Shown here: positions 17,389 through 25,215 of the stretch, piece after piece
Numbering within the stretch: position 1 is the first letter of the stretch
Layout: each line of letters starts with the position of its first letter
NCBI GenBank assembly: GCA_050305405.1
Contig: JBNLFG010000007.1
Location: forward strand, 124,001-188,000
DNA: 64,000 nucleotides
DNA from: Desulfolinea sp050305405
GTDB taxonomy: Bacteria; Chloroflexota; Anaerolineae; Anaerolineales; Villigracilaceae
Reading direction: 5' to 3'
Translations under genes and position numbers: made by a program
Notes under the pieces: generated by a model
What the model saw: only the letters and a program-made list of their open reading frames with translations
What the model was told of the DNA's origin: nothing
Database searches by the model: none

Positions 17389-17937
17389 ATGAAAAAAGCC
17401 AGAAAAATATTTCGCCTGATCGTACTCATTCTTGTACTGCTGACAACACCCTTCGCCTGTGTAGGGATGGGGTCAATTATCTTTTCCCTGCCGGGGATGA
17501 ACAGCGTCGGTTTCTTTCACGGGGAAGTGCGCGTGGAAAATAATAGCTCCGAAGCTCTTTACCTGACCCCGATCTCCACCACCTATGCCGAGCCACGTAT
17601 CATCACCCAGCCCCTTTTCCGCCGTCATCGTGACCTGCCTTTGGGCGCAAGAGACAGCATCGTGATTACATTCGACACGGCTGATTTTTCTCTGGCCGGA
17701 ATCATTCTTTGCGATGAGGACGCTGATTGTCGTTCACTCGAATATGACTGGCAGAATATTCAAACCATTGATGATTTTGATGCACTCCCACCCGTGGATG
17801 CGAGCTGGCTCGCAGTCAGAGATGTAGCGTTTAAATACAACTTTCAATTATTCATGATAACGGGCTTTGCCCTCACACCGTTTGCCTTGCTTGCCTTTTG
17901 GTGGCGTTTGGGTAGGAGGGAAGAGAACGAAGTATAA
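17389..17937 (+). CDS. Hypothetical membrane protein with two TM segments
   Basis: This 182-residue protein has an N-terminal hydrophobic segment (about residues 8-35), a soluble extracytoplasmic middle of about 115 residues, and a C-terminal helix (about 150-172) followed by a basic tail. The family is not recognised. It follows the PhnE-like gene by 5 nt and is probably in the same operon, so it could be an accessory of that permease. The middle part has a single cysteine pair (CDEDADC) that might form a disulfide. Confidence 0.5.
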   Translation: MKKARKIFRLIVLILVLLTTPFACVGMGSIIFSLPGMNSVGFFHGEVRVENNSSEALYLTPISTTYAEPRIITQPLFRRHRDLPLGARDSIVITFDTADFSLAGIILCDEDADCRSLEYDWQNIQTIDDFDALPPVDASWLAVRDVAFKYNFQLFMITGFALTPFALLAFWWRLGRREENEV

Positions 17938-17942
17938 TTTTG

Positions 17943-18045
17943 TCACGTCATTGCGGGTGGCTGAATAAAGTTCAGCTTGGCGAAGCAATCTCTCTAATAT
18001 AGGGAGACTGCCGCATCGGATATTATCCTCCTCGCAGTAACATGA
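17943..18045 (+). repeat. Degenerate TCATTGCG...GCAATGA-type palindromic repeat
   Basis: The gap holds a worn copy of the same palindrome family seen intact at 21716-21790: CGTCATTGCGG on the left, CGAAGCAATCTC in the middle and CTCGCAGTAAC on the right. It is non-coding. Confidence 0.55.
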
Positions 18046-18074
18046 AGTTTTTATCGGTATAAAAAGGAGACCTC

Positions 18075-18596
18075 GTGCGTGCATTTTTTGAAATCTCAGG
18101 TTTAAATATTTACATGCAAGTCGCAGTGACGCTCATCTCAATTGGCGTCCATCTTTTGCGGACTCGGAAGCCCGAACGTAAAGAAACGGTCAGGGAATTG
18201 GTGGCGATCTACACCATCGGACTTGCGGGGTGGTTCGGTATTTCGAGCGGGGTGTTCGGTCATATCATCTACGCTGACGAGGTGGCGAGGGGCATCGGTT
18301 GGCCACTCGATAGCGGTTTCCAGATGGAGCTGGCATTTGCGTCGATTGGCATCGGGCTGATCGGGGCGCTGGGGTTCTGGAACAAGTCCTTTTGGCTGCC
18401 ATTTATTATCGCCAAGACAACCTTCATGTGGGGAGCGGCGCTGACTCACATCCTGCATATTGTTGAGTATGGCAATTTCAATCCCAGCAATGCGGGCATT
18501 GTGCTCTATTGGGATATCCTTTCTCCTTTCATTTTGATCGCAATTTACTGGCTTTATAAACAGGAGGCTGTGCAACGCAATGCAGCTCAGATTTGA
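18075..18596 (+). CDS. DUF6790 family membrane protein
   Basis: This 173-residue protein has four to five membrane helices with a conserved GVFGHIIYADEVARGIGWPLDSGFQMELAFA block, which matches what I recall of DUF6790 proteins. Function is unknown. It starts with GTG at 18075, supported by an AAGGAG site 6-7 nt upstream. Its end overlaps the start of the GNAT gene by 17 nt, so the two are co-transcribed. Confidence 0.65.
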   Translation: MRAFFEISGLNIYMQVAVTLISIGVHLLRTRKPERKETVRELVAIYTIGLAGWFGISSGVFGHIIYADEVARGIGWPLDSGFQMELAFASIGIGLIGALGFWNKSFWLPFIIAKTTFMWGAALTHILHIVEYGNFNPSNAGIVLYWDILSPFILIAIYWLYKQEAVQRNAAQI

Positions 18597-19107
18597 GAAA
18601 CTTGTTAGCCCGACGCCCGAGATCGCCGCAGTGCTGCACGTTTGGGCGAATGATCCCGCTCTGGTGCATCTGACACGCCCCAGTCGTGACAAGGCGGATT
18701 TGGAAAAAGTTGTTCCTGTGACGACTGCATCGCTCGCCGAACGAATCGCACGCGGACTTGAAATTTACTTGATCTATGCCGAGGGGCAGTTGGTCGGTGA
18801 AATGAATTTTGTTGTTGACCCGCCTCACCTGCTCAAGAAGGAATCCGGCAGCGCGTGGCTTGCGATCGGCATCGGCGATGCCTCAGCTCGCGGCAAGGGC
18901 ATAGGTGCGCAGGCGATGCAATATCTCGAAGCGCAAATCCGCAAGCAGGGGCTGGTGCGTATGGAGTTGGGCGTTTTCGAGTACAACGCGCGGGCAATTC
19001 GGTTGTATCAGAAGTTGGGCTTTCGAGAGATTGGCCGGATTGAGAATTTCACATATTGGGACGGAAAAATGTGGACAGATATTCGGATGGAGAAAATATT
19101 GAAATAA
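18580..19107 (+). CDS. GNAT family N-acetyltransferase
   Basis: This 175-residue cytoplasmic enzyme has the GNAT acetyl-CoA loop as ARGKGIGAQAMQYLEA (about residues 106-121), followed by RMELGVFEYNARAIRLYQKLGFREIGR, the standard motif A/B arrangement of the RimJ/RimL-like subgroup. It transfers an acetyl group from acetyl-CoA to an amine, perhaps a protein N-terminus or a small molecule. The ATG at 18580 follows an AGGAGG site 12 nt upstream and overlaps the DUF6790 gene. A perfect terminator lies at the stop codon. Confidence 0.85.
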   Translation: MQLRFEKLVSPTPEIAAVLHVWANDPALVHLTRPSRDKADLEKVVPVTTASLAERIARGLEIYLIYAEGQLVGEMNFVVDPPHLLKKESGSAWLAIGIGDASARGKGIGAQAMQYLEAQIRKQGLVRMELGVFEYNARAIRLYQKLGFREIGRIENFTYWDGKMWTDIRMEKILK

Positions 19108-19135
19108 AAGACGCGCCCAAGCGGGCGCGTCTTTT
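19107..19135 (+). terminator. Rho-independent terminator after GNAT gene
   Basis: GACGCGCCC pairs perfectly with GGGCGCGTC around a short loop, flanked by AAAA and TTTT. It begins at the GNAT stop codon. Confidence 0.9.
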
Positions 19136-19177
19136 CGTGAACTTCGCATTCCCTCAATTAATCAAAAAAACTATCCA

Positions 19178-19206
19178 TTGCTTCAGGGTAAATTGCGTCT
19201 TATGAT
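19178..19206 (+). promoter_or_regulatory. Probable sigma-70 promoter of the regulator gene
   Basis: TTGCTT (19178-19183) and TATGAT (19201-19206) are separated by 17 bp, 34 bp before the regulator ATG at 19240. The region around and just after the -10 box is AT-rich. Confidence 0.5.
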
Positions 19207-19239
19207 AGAATACGAATAAAATTTTCCTTAATTGAAACG

Positions 19240-20214
19240 ATGAAAAAAATCCAACCCCTCCATGCATTTGAACAGATCAAGATCCTTGCCGATCCACGGC
19301 GCATGGAGATATTACGCCTGCTCATGGCAAAACCAGCTACGCTCACAAAGCTGGCAAAAGCCTTGCAGCGTTCTCCGGCTTGGGTTCGGCATCATATTCT
19401 TGCCCTCGAATCCGCAGACCTAATCGAATTAAGCGAAGTGCGCATTACCGGAAAAGTAACCGAAAAATTCTACAGCGCAAAATCAAGCGCTTTTATCCTG
19501 CAAGAACTGATTCTGCCCGCTGGTGACAAACCAACCATCATCTTTTCGGGCAGCCACGATCTTTCGTTGGAAAAAATCAGCGCAGAAATTTCAGATCATC
19601 TCAGATTGCTCACCCTGCCCGTTGGCAGCCTGGACGGTCTCGCCAACCTGCGCCAGAGACTCTGCCAAATTTCCGGCGCACATCTACTGAGCGAAAACGG
19701 GGAATATAACACGCCCTTCGTGCGTCACTTTTTTCCGGATCGAAAAATGGATGTTGTTACGCTCGCGCATCGCACGCAGGGATTAATGGTCGCCCCTGGC
19801 AACCCCTTGGGAATCCGTGACGTTTCGGACCTGACCCGAACAAGCCTCCGTTTCATTAACCGGAATCTCGGTTCCGGAACCCGTCTCTGGTTGGACAAGG
19901 AACTCAAACGGCTGGGAATCTCCCCCGAAGCAATTAATGGCTACGAGCGCGTTGTCAACACCCACACAAGCTGCGCTCGCCGTGTTTTTCGTAACGAAGT
20001 GGACGCCGCCCTTGGTTTGCAAGCATCCGCTGAACAGCACGGGCTGGATTTCATCCCCCTGCTCGAAGAACGCTATGATCTGGTCTTGTCCGCTGAGAGC
20101 GAGAAAGATTTATCCCCGCTTTTGGATTACATCCAAACCAAAAAATTCCGTAAATCTCTAACCACGCTCATTGGTTACTCCACCACAAATAGTGGTGAAC
20201 AAATCCCCCTATAG
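19240..20214 (+). CDS. One-component regulator: ArsR-type HTH fused to PBP-like sensor
   Basis: Residues about 5-85 form a winged helix of the ArsR type (MEILRLLMAKPATLTKLAKAL..SPAWVRHHILALESADLIEL). Residues about 100-310 form a periplasmic-binding-like domain (PF12727 type) with NRNLGSGTRLWLDKEL, TSCARRVFRNEVDAALGLQ and a closing FIPLLEERYDL. This fusion is known from molybdate/tungstate-linked regulators, where the binding domain senses the oxyanion or a related ligand in the cytoplasm. It directly precedes the SuoX-like and WtpAB genes, so it is probably their regulator, most likely a repressor. The ligand is inferred. No signal peptide is present, so it is intracellular. Confidence 0.75.
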   Translation: MKKIQPLHAFEQIKILADPRRMEILRLLMAKPATLTKLAKALQRSPAWVRHHILALESADLIELSEVRITGKVTEKFYSAKSSAFILQELILPAGDKPTIIFSGSHDLSLEKISAEISDHLRLLTLPVGSLDGLANLRQRLCQISGAHLLSENGEYNTPFVRHFFPDRKMDVVTLAHRTQGLMVAPGNPLGIRDVSDLTRTSLRFINRNLGSGTRLWLDKELKRLGISPEAINGYERVVNTHTSCARRVFRNEVDAALGLQASAEQHGLDFIPLLEERYDLVLSAESEKDLSPLLDYIQTKKFRKSLTTLIGYSTTNSGEQIPL

Positions 20215-20242
20215 TTTTCATATTGCTCAAGGAGAGAATTCG

Positions 20243-21712
20243 ATGAAACGCTTTTCACTGTTGATGACATCGCTCATTGTGCTCATGTTCTTGCTGGCTG
20301 CCTGCGGACCTGCCGCTACGCCCGAACCTGCGCCCACAGCCCCCCCCGAACCCACTGCCGAACCTGCCCCGACAGAAACTCCTGTTGTGGATGACACCGT
20401 TGTGGTCGAGATCGTCGGACCGACGGAAACGGTCGCGCTAACCCTGAGTGAGTTAATGGCTTTGCCCGTCACCGAAGGCTATGCTGGCACGAAGAGCAGC
20501 ACGGGTAAGATCACCCCTCCGCTGACTTTTACAGGCGTTGCCATGAAAGACTTGGTCGAGTTGGTCGGCGGCATGGACGAAGCCATCGGTTTCAACGCCG
20601 TCGCCGAAGATGGCTACAGCATCACCTTCTCGTATGACCAAATTCAAAACGGCACCTTCATTGCCTATGATCCCGCTACGGGAGACGAGTTGAAGAACCC
20701 CGTTGATTTGACTCCTATCCTTGCCTACGCTGTCGAGGGCGAGCCGCTCGATGCCAAAGGAGACGGTGTTGTTCGTCTGGCAATTATTAGCGATACGCTC
20801 AATCAGGTTACGGATGGGCATTGGTCCGTTAAATGGGTTGCCAAACTCGAAGCCAAGAATCTTGGCGAAGAATGGACATTGATGGCGCATGGCGCTTTGG
20901 ATGAAGAAATTGACCGTGCCAGCGTAGAATCGTGCAGTGCAGAACAGTGTCACGGCGCAAGCTGGACGGATGATAAAGCCCAGGTTTGGGGCGGCGTGCC
21001 CCTTTGGCTGCTGGTTGGCGCTGTGGACGACGAGATCACCCATGAAGGCCCCGCCTTTAATGATGCGTTGGTCGAGGCGGGCTACTCCATCGACGTAGTT
21101 GCGGCAGACGGCTACACCGTTTCATTTGATGCAGCCCGCATCGCCCGCAATGACAATATCATCGTCGCGTACAAAGTCAACGACAATCCACTAACGGACA
21201 AATACTTCCCGCTGCGTCTGGTGGGTGCCGATTTGGATAAAAGTGAAATGGCTGGTGCAATCGTCGAATTGCAGGTTGGCTTGGAGCCGCTGCCAGTGGC
21301 AGAGCCAACCGAGGAGCCTGTTGCTGAAGAAGAAGCGCCTGCCTCCGCTGATGTGGAAGGCACGCTGACAATCACCGGTTTGGTTGACCAGCCTTTGGGT
21401 TTCATGGAAGCTGATTTACGCGAAATGGATGTGTTGCAAATTACCGCCGAGCACCCCAAGAGCGGCAGTGCCGACTACGAAGGCGTTTCGCTGAAAGCCT
21501 TGCTTGAGATGGCAGGCATTCAGGATGGGGCAACTACGCTGGTCATCACCGCTGGCGATGGTTACAGTGGGGAAGTGAGTCTCGCCGAGGTGCTTGCCTG
21601 TGAAGATTGTCTGCTTGGTTTCACCAACACGCTCGAAAAGTTCAAGGTTGTAATGCCGGGCTTTGACAGTGGTGCTTGGGTAAAAGAAGTTGTTAGCTTG
21701 GAAGTGAAATAA
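20243..21712 (+). CDS. Lipoprotein with three SuoX-like (molybdopterin-oxidoreductase-like) domains
   Basis: The 489-residue product has a lipoprotein signal with LLAAC (Cys21), a Pro/Thr/Glu linker to about residue 50, then three related domains: about 50-185, 190-345 and 373-489, the last after a second acidic linker. Each resembles the Oxidored_molyb (SuoX-like) fold, with repeating LSELMALP, GVAMKDLVE and ADGYTVSF-type motifs. Domain 3 ends in LACEDCLLGFTN..MPGFDSGAWVKEVVSLEV, matching the lipoprotein at 23769. The catalytic cysteine context of true sulfite oxidases is not evident. It probably binds a ligand at the cell surface; tungstate, molybdate or a pterin is inference. Start at 20243 follows AAGGAGAG; the longer frame upstream overlaps the regulator. 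Confidence 0.65.
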   Translation: MKRFSLLMTSLIVLMFLLAACGPAATPEPAPTAPPEPTAEPAPTETPVVDDTVVVEIVGPTETVALTLSELMALPVTEGYAGTKSSTGKITPPLTFTGVAMKDLVELVGGMDEAIGFNAVAEDGYSITFSYDQIQNGTFIAYDPATGDELKNPVDLTPILAYAVEGEPLDAKGDGVVRLAIISDTLNQVTDGHWSVKWVAKLEAKNLGEEWTLMAHGALDEEIDRASVESCSAEQCHGASWTDDKAQVWGGVPLWLLVGAVDDEITHEGPAFNDALVEAGYSIDVVAADGYTVSFDAARIARNDNIIVAYKVNDNPLTDKYFPLRLVGADLDKSEMAGAIVELQVGLEPLPVAEPTEEPVAEEEAPASADVEGTLTITGLVDQPLGFMEADLREMDVLQITAEHPKSGSADYEGVSLKALLEMAGIQDGATTLVITAGDGYSGEVSLAEVLACEDCLLGFTNTLEKFKVVMPGFDSGAWVKEVVSLEVK

Positions 21713-21715
21713 ATC

Positions 21716-21790
21716 TGTCATTGCGAGGAGCGGAGCGACGAAGCAATCCCCAAGTTAGACGGAGATTGCTTCGCTTCGCTCGCAATGACA
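21716..21790 (+). repeat. TGTCATTGCGAG palindromic repeat
   Basis: TGTCATTGCGAG at the left end and CTCGCAATGACA at the right end are perfect complements. The inner GAAGCAATC..GATTGCTTC arms also pair. It is a well-formed copy of a widely dispersed bacterial palindrome and fills the gap before wtpA. Confidence 0.8.
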
Positions 21791-21800
21791 TTGGATCACA

Positions 21801-22904
21801 ATGCAAAAAATTCTCGCTCTCATTTTAACGGTCAGTTTTTTGGTACTGGGACTCGGCGCTTGTAACGGTCAGCCTGTTCAGGTCACGAGCGAAGCGCCTG
21901 CATCCACAGAGAAGACGCCTTTGGTGGTTTTCGCTGCGGGCAGTTTGATTATCCCCTTTGCGGAGATTGAGCAGGCCTTCGAAGCGAAATATCCAGATAT
22001 TGATGTGCTGGCGGAGTATCATGGCAGCATTCAGGTCATGCGGCATGTGACCGATATGCACGAGGAGATCGACGTGGTTGCTTCGGCAGATGCGGCGCTG
22101 ATCCCGATGCTGATGTATGCCAGTACGGTGCCTGAGACGGGTGCGCCCTATGCCGATTGGTATATCCGCTTTGCCAGTAACCATTTGGCGCTGGCGCATA
22201 CGCCGCAGAGTGCATATGCAGACGAGATCAACAGCGAAAATTGGGCTGAGATTTTGGCACGACCGGATGTGAAGATGGGGCTCTCAGACCCGCGTTTTGA
22301 TGCCTCCGGTTATCGCACGCTGATGGCTTTTTCGCTGATGGAAAACGCTCTCGGACGTTACGATTTATTTGCTCCCGTTTTCGATGGACAGTTTAGCTAC
22401 CCGATTACGATCTTCCGCGACGACGACCTGACGACGATTACCGTGCCCGAAATTCTAGAAACAAAACAGGATGCGCATATTCTTCAGCGCGGCGGCAGTA
22501 TTATGCTGATTTCTTTGCTTGAGTCGGGTGATCTTGATTATGCCTTTGAGTATGAGAGCGTCATCCAGCAGCACGGCTTGGAAATGGTAACGCTGCCGGA
22601 TGCGGTCAATATGGGCGAAGCCGCCTTTGAAGCGGATTACGCCGCCGTGCAGGTTGACCTGGATTTCCAGCGCTTTGTCTCGATCAAACCGCAGTTTCGT
22701 GGCGAGCGTATCGGCTACGGGATCACCGTGCCCTCGAATGCGATCCATCCCGACGAAGCGGCGCTCTTTATCGCTTTCCTGCTCAGCCCTGAAGGGCGCG
22801 CCATCATGGAAGCAAATCACCATCCTCTTTTCGATCCCTTTCCGGCAGAGGGCTACGCCAATATGCCGGAGAATTTGCAAGCGCTCTCTGTTCCGGCTGA
22901 ATAA
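21801..22904 (+). CDS. wtpA: Tungstate/molybdate ABC transporter substrate-binding lipoprotein
   Basis: The 367-residue lipoprotein (signal to Cys21, LGLGAC) has the WtpA/ModA fold. VVFAAGSLIIPFAEIEQAFE is the oxyanion-binding N-terminal strand, and YHGSIQVMRHVTDMHEEIDVVASAD is the WtpA-specific second block. FASNHLALAHT and LSDPRFDASGYRTLMAF are further binding-site segments. WtpA proteins bind tungstate and molybdate in six-fold coordination with very high affinity. It is followed 4 nt later by the permease wtpB. The start lacks a strong ribosome site, a point against high expression or for coupling through the palindrome upstream. Metal choice between W and Mo cannot be decided here. Confidence 0.85.
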   Translation: MQKILALILTVSFLVLGLGACNGQPVQVTSEAPASTEKTPLVVFAAGSLIIPFAEIEQAFEAKYPDIDVLAEYHGSIQVMRHVTDMHEEIDVVASADAALIPMLMYASTVPETGAPYADWYIRFASNHLALAHTPQSAYADEINSENWAEILARPDVKMGLSDPRFDASGYRTLMAFSLMENALGRYDLFAPVFDGQFSYPITIFRDDDLTTITVPEILETKQDAHILQRGGSIMLISLLESGDLDYAFEYESVIQQHGLEMVTLPDAVNMGEAAFEADYAAVQVDLDFQRFVSIKPQFRGERIGYGITVPSNAIHPDEAALFIAFLLSPEGRAIMEANHHPLFDPFPAEGYANMPENLQALSVPAE

Positions 22905-22907
22905 GTC

Positions 22908-23696
22908 GTGAAGCAGAAGAATCGGTTCTTTAACTTCGTTTTTTCTTTTCTGGGCGGCTTATTGCTGCTCTTCATCATCCTGCCCCTGCTCAGTACTTTG
23001 TTGGGCACAACGCCGGAGTATTTTTGGCAGGTGCTCACCGACCCCGAAGTGCTGCGTTCGATTGGGCTGACCTTTGCCGCAGCCGGAACTGCGACGGGCC
23101 TGGCCCTGCTGACGGGTGTCCCGTTAGCCTATTTGCTGGCACGCCGCTCGTTTCACGGCAAAGGATTGGTTGAAGCACTGGTCAATCTGCCCATCGTTAT
23201 TCCGCATACTGCCGCAGGCGTCGCCTTGTTGCTCGTCTTCGGGCGGCATGGTTTACTTGGGCAGTGGCTCACCCCGCTGGGAATTGTCTTCACGGATCAT
23301 TTCGGCGGCATCGTGGTCGGGATGCTCTTCGTCAGTTTGCCCTATCTCGTCAATATGAGCCGCGAAGCCTTCGCGCTCGTGGACGATGAACTTGAGCGCG
23401 TTGCTTTAATCGACGGAGCCTCCGCTTGGGGCGCCTTCTGGTATGTGGCGCTCCCTTTGGCTTGGCGCGGCGTTCTCGGCGGCGCGGTGATGATGTGGGC
23501 GCGTGGCATCAGCGAGTTTGGCGCAGTCGTCATTCTGGCCTATCACCCCAAGATCGTGCCCGTGCTCGTTTATGAACGTTTCAACGGTTTCGGGCTGGAT
23601 GCGGCACAACCCATCGCCACCTTGCTGATCGTTTTGGCAATTGCCATTTTTACCTTTTTGCGAGTCTCATTATTGCCAAATAATGAGACTGATTAA
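22908..23696 (+). CDS. wtpB: Tungstate/molybdate ABC transporter permease
   Basis: The 262-residue protein has six membrane helices and the EAA-type cytoplasmic loop ERVALIDGASAWGAFWYVALPLAWRG, which docks the ATPase in type I ABC importers of the ModB/WtpB/CysT group. SLPYLVNMSREAFA and GISEFGAVVILAYHP are further family markers. It starts with GTG at 22908, 4 nt after the wtpA stop. The expected WtpC ATPase is missing: the next genes encode a lipoprotein and a TiaS-like protein. The ATPase must come from elsewhere, perhaps the ECF A-A protein nearby. Confidence 0.85.
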   Translation: MKQKNRFFNFVFSFLGGLLLLFIILPLLSTLLGTTPEYFWQVLTDPEVLRSIGLTFAAAGTATGLALLTGVPLAYLLARRSFHGKGLVEALVNLPIVIPHTAAGVALLLVFGRHGLLGQWLTPLGIVFTDHFGGIVVGMLFVSLPYLVNMSREAFALVDDELERVALIDGASAWGAFWYVALPLAWRGVLGGAVMMWARGISEFGAVVILAYHPKIVPVLVYERFNGFGLDAAQPIATLLIVLAIAIFTFLRVSLLPNNETD

Positions 23697-23768
23697 AACG
23701 CTACCCTGTGCTTTCCGCTGTTCGGATCCGAGCGGCGAGTAAAAAATATTTTTAAGGAGAATTGAAAC

Positions 23769-24305
23769 ATGACTCGTAAGATCAACCTATTCCTCATCTT
23801 GGGCTTGGTTCTATCCCTGGCTTTGGTTGCCTGCGGAACCGCCACCACCCCCGAACCTGCTCCCGTTGAACCGGCAGCCCCTGCCGCCGAAGAAGCGCCA
23901 GCAGAAGAAGCTCCGGCAGAAGAACCTGTGGCCGAAGAAGCCCCCGCAGCAGAAGCTGCCCTGCAAGTAACCGGCGCAGTTGCCAGCCCGCAAGCGTGGA
24001 CAGAAGACGAAGCCAAGGCAATGAACGCCATTGATGTTGAAGCCACCAACAGCAAAGGCGAAGCCAGTTCCTACACCGGCGTTCTTCTCAGCGAGTTAAT
24101 TTCCGCTGCCCAGCCTAACGCCGACGCCACAACCGTTGTTTTCGTTGCCGACGATGGCTACACTGCCGAAGTCGCCCTCGACGAATTGCTGGCATGTGAA
24201 GATTGCATCGCTTCTTTCCGCAGCAAGGGTGGTTTCAGCACCGTCCTACCCGGCTACGAAGGCAGTTTGCAAGTCAAGGGTGTTGTTGAAATTCAAGTAA
24301 AATAG
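23769..24305 (+). CDS. Small lipoprotein with one SuoX-like domain
   Basis: The 178-residue product has a lipoprotein signal ending in LALVAC, a long Ala/Glu/Pro linker (about residues 26-65) and one SuoX-like domain from about 66. The domain ends with LLACEDCIASFRSKGG and VLPGYEGSLQVKGVVEIQVK, closely matching the third domain of the protein at 20243, including the CEDC pair. It follows wtpB after a good AAGGAG site. It probably cooperates with the transporter as a surface binding protein. Catalytic molybdopterin binding is doubtful because the domain is only about 110 residues. Confidence 0.65.
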   Translation: MTRKINLFLILGLVLSLALVACGTATTPEPAPVEPAAPAAEEAPAEEAPAEEPVAEEAPAAEAALQVTGAVASPQAWTEDEAKAMNAIDVEATNSKGEASSYTGVLLSELISAAQPNADATTVVFVADDGYTAEVALDELLACEDCIASFRSKGGFSTVLPGYEGSLQVKGVVEIQVK

Positions 24306-24367
24306 GTTCTCTCTTGTACTTGCTACTCTAGCCCCTCTCGTTAGAGAGAGGCTAGGCTAGGAGAACC
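24305..24367 (+). terminator. Nested hairpin between lipoprotein and TiaS-like genes
   Basis: GGTTCTC (24305-24311) pairs with GAGAACC (24361-24367), and inside it TAGCCCCTCTC (24329) pairs with GAGAGAGGCTA (24344-24354). The AGGAG ribosome site of the next gene lies in the right arm. No T-run follows, so it may control translation rather than stop transcription. Confidence 0.45.
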
Positions 24368-24368
24368 T

Positions 24369-25055
24369 ATGCAATATATTCTTGGACTTGACGACACCGA
24401 CAACCTCGAATCGCGCGGCACCGGGCATCTGGCGCGTGAGTTGGCAAAAGCCCTCGCACAGGATTTCGACGTTCACGGGGTCACCCGCCACCAACTGCTC
24501 GAAGACCCCCGCGTGCCGAAAACCGCCAAAAATAGCTGCGCCGCCATTCTTTTCTCAGGTGACGATTTCCCGCTTGATGAGCTGGCTGCCTTTGCCCGAA
24601 AGTTCATGCTCGACGATTTTCAACCTGGCAGCGACCCCGGCCTGTGCGTCGTGACGAGCGTGCCGACCGAGATCATCGCCTACGGGCAGCGTGTTCAGCG
24701 CAATTTTGTCACCCAGAAAGAGCCGCGCAAACTGGCAAATCAGCACGGTATTTTTCTCGAAGGCTTGGGCGGGGATGAAGATGGAGTCATCGGCGCACTG
24801 GCAGCAGTTGGATTAGCCGCTTCGGGCAACGATGGACGCTATGTACAGGTCGGCACGATACGCTCCCTCGAAGGCTTGCTTCCGCTTAAAGACATCCTTT
24901 CGGCGGGAATAGCTTCCGTCAAAACCCTGGACGGAGAATCTGTGACCGAGGGCTTGATCCGCGCCGAAAAACTGCGTCCCGCCCGCCGTGATGGACAGCC
25001 AATCCTCTTCGTTGAAAAAGATGGCGAAAACTGGCTGCCGTTGAAACTCGATTAA
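24369..25055 (+). CDS. TiaS-like protein (COG1571), short bacterial form
   Basis: This 228-residue cytoplasmic protein starts with YILGLDDTDNLESRGTGHLARELA, the N-terminal motif of archaeal tRNA-Ile2 2-agmatinylcytidine synthetase. A middle GDEDGVIGALAAVGLAASGNDGRYV block also fits. Archaeal TiaS is about 420 residues and has C-terminal zinc-ribbon and RNA-binding parts that are absent here, so tRNA modification is unlikely. The Asp-rich kinase-like core may act on a small molecule. Its place between the Wtp and ECF genes suggests a role in processing or sensing the transported substrate, but that is inference. Confidence 0.6.
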   Translation: MQYILGLDDTDNLESRGTGHLARELAKALAQDFDVHGVTRHQLLEDPRVPKTAKNSCAAILFSGDDFPLDELAAFARKFMLDDFQPGSDPGLCVVTSVPTEIIAYGQRVQRNFVTQKEPRKLANQHGIFLEGLGGDEDGVIGALAAVGLAASGNDGRYVQVGTIRSLEGLLPLKDILSAGIASVKTLDGESVTEGLIRAEKLRPARRDGQPILFVEKDGENWLPLKLD

Positions 25056-25061
25056 AACCAT

Positions 25062-25199
25062 ACAGCGCTGGTTGAGTAGCCTGACAGCAGTATCGTCAGG
25101 CGTATCGAAACCAAGCGATTCTCATTAGTGAAGATTCCCCGCGATTTCGATACGCTCTGGCACAGCTTTATCTTGCCAGAGCTACTCAGTCTCCGCTGT
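25062..25199 (+). repeat. Large palindromic repeat before the ECF genes
   Basis: Outer arms with GTTGAGTAGC (25071-25080) and GCTACTCAG (25181-25189), and inner arms CGTATCGAAA (25101-25110) and TTTCGATACG (25145-25154), build a long imperfect palindrome filling the whole gap. It looks like a dispersed element. Confidence 0.7.
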
Positions 25200-25215
25200 G
25201 TTACCTACTAACTCC

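Noticed and set aside
24369..25055. Functional archaeal-type TiaS tRNA-modifying enzyme
   Set aside because: The protein is about half the normal length and lacks the C-terminal RNA-binding and zinc parts.
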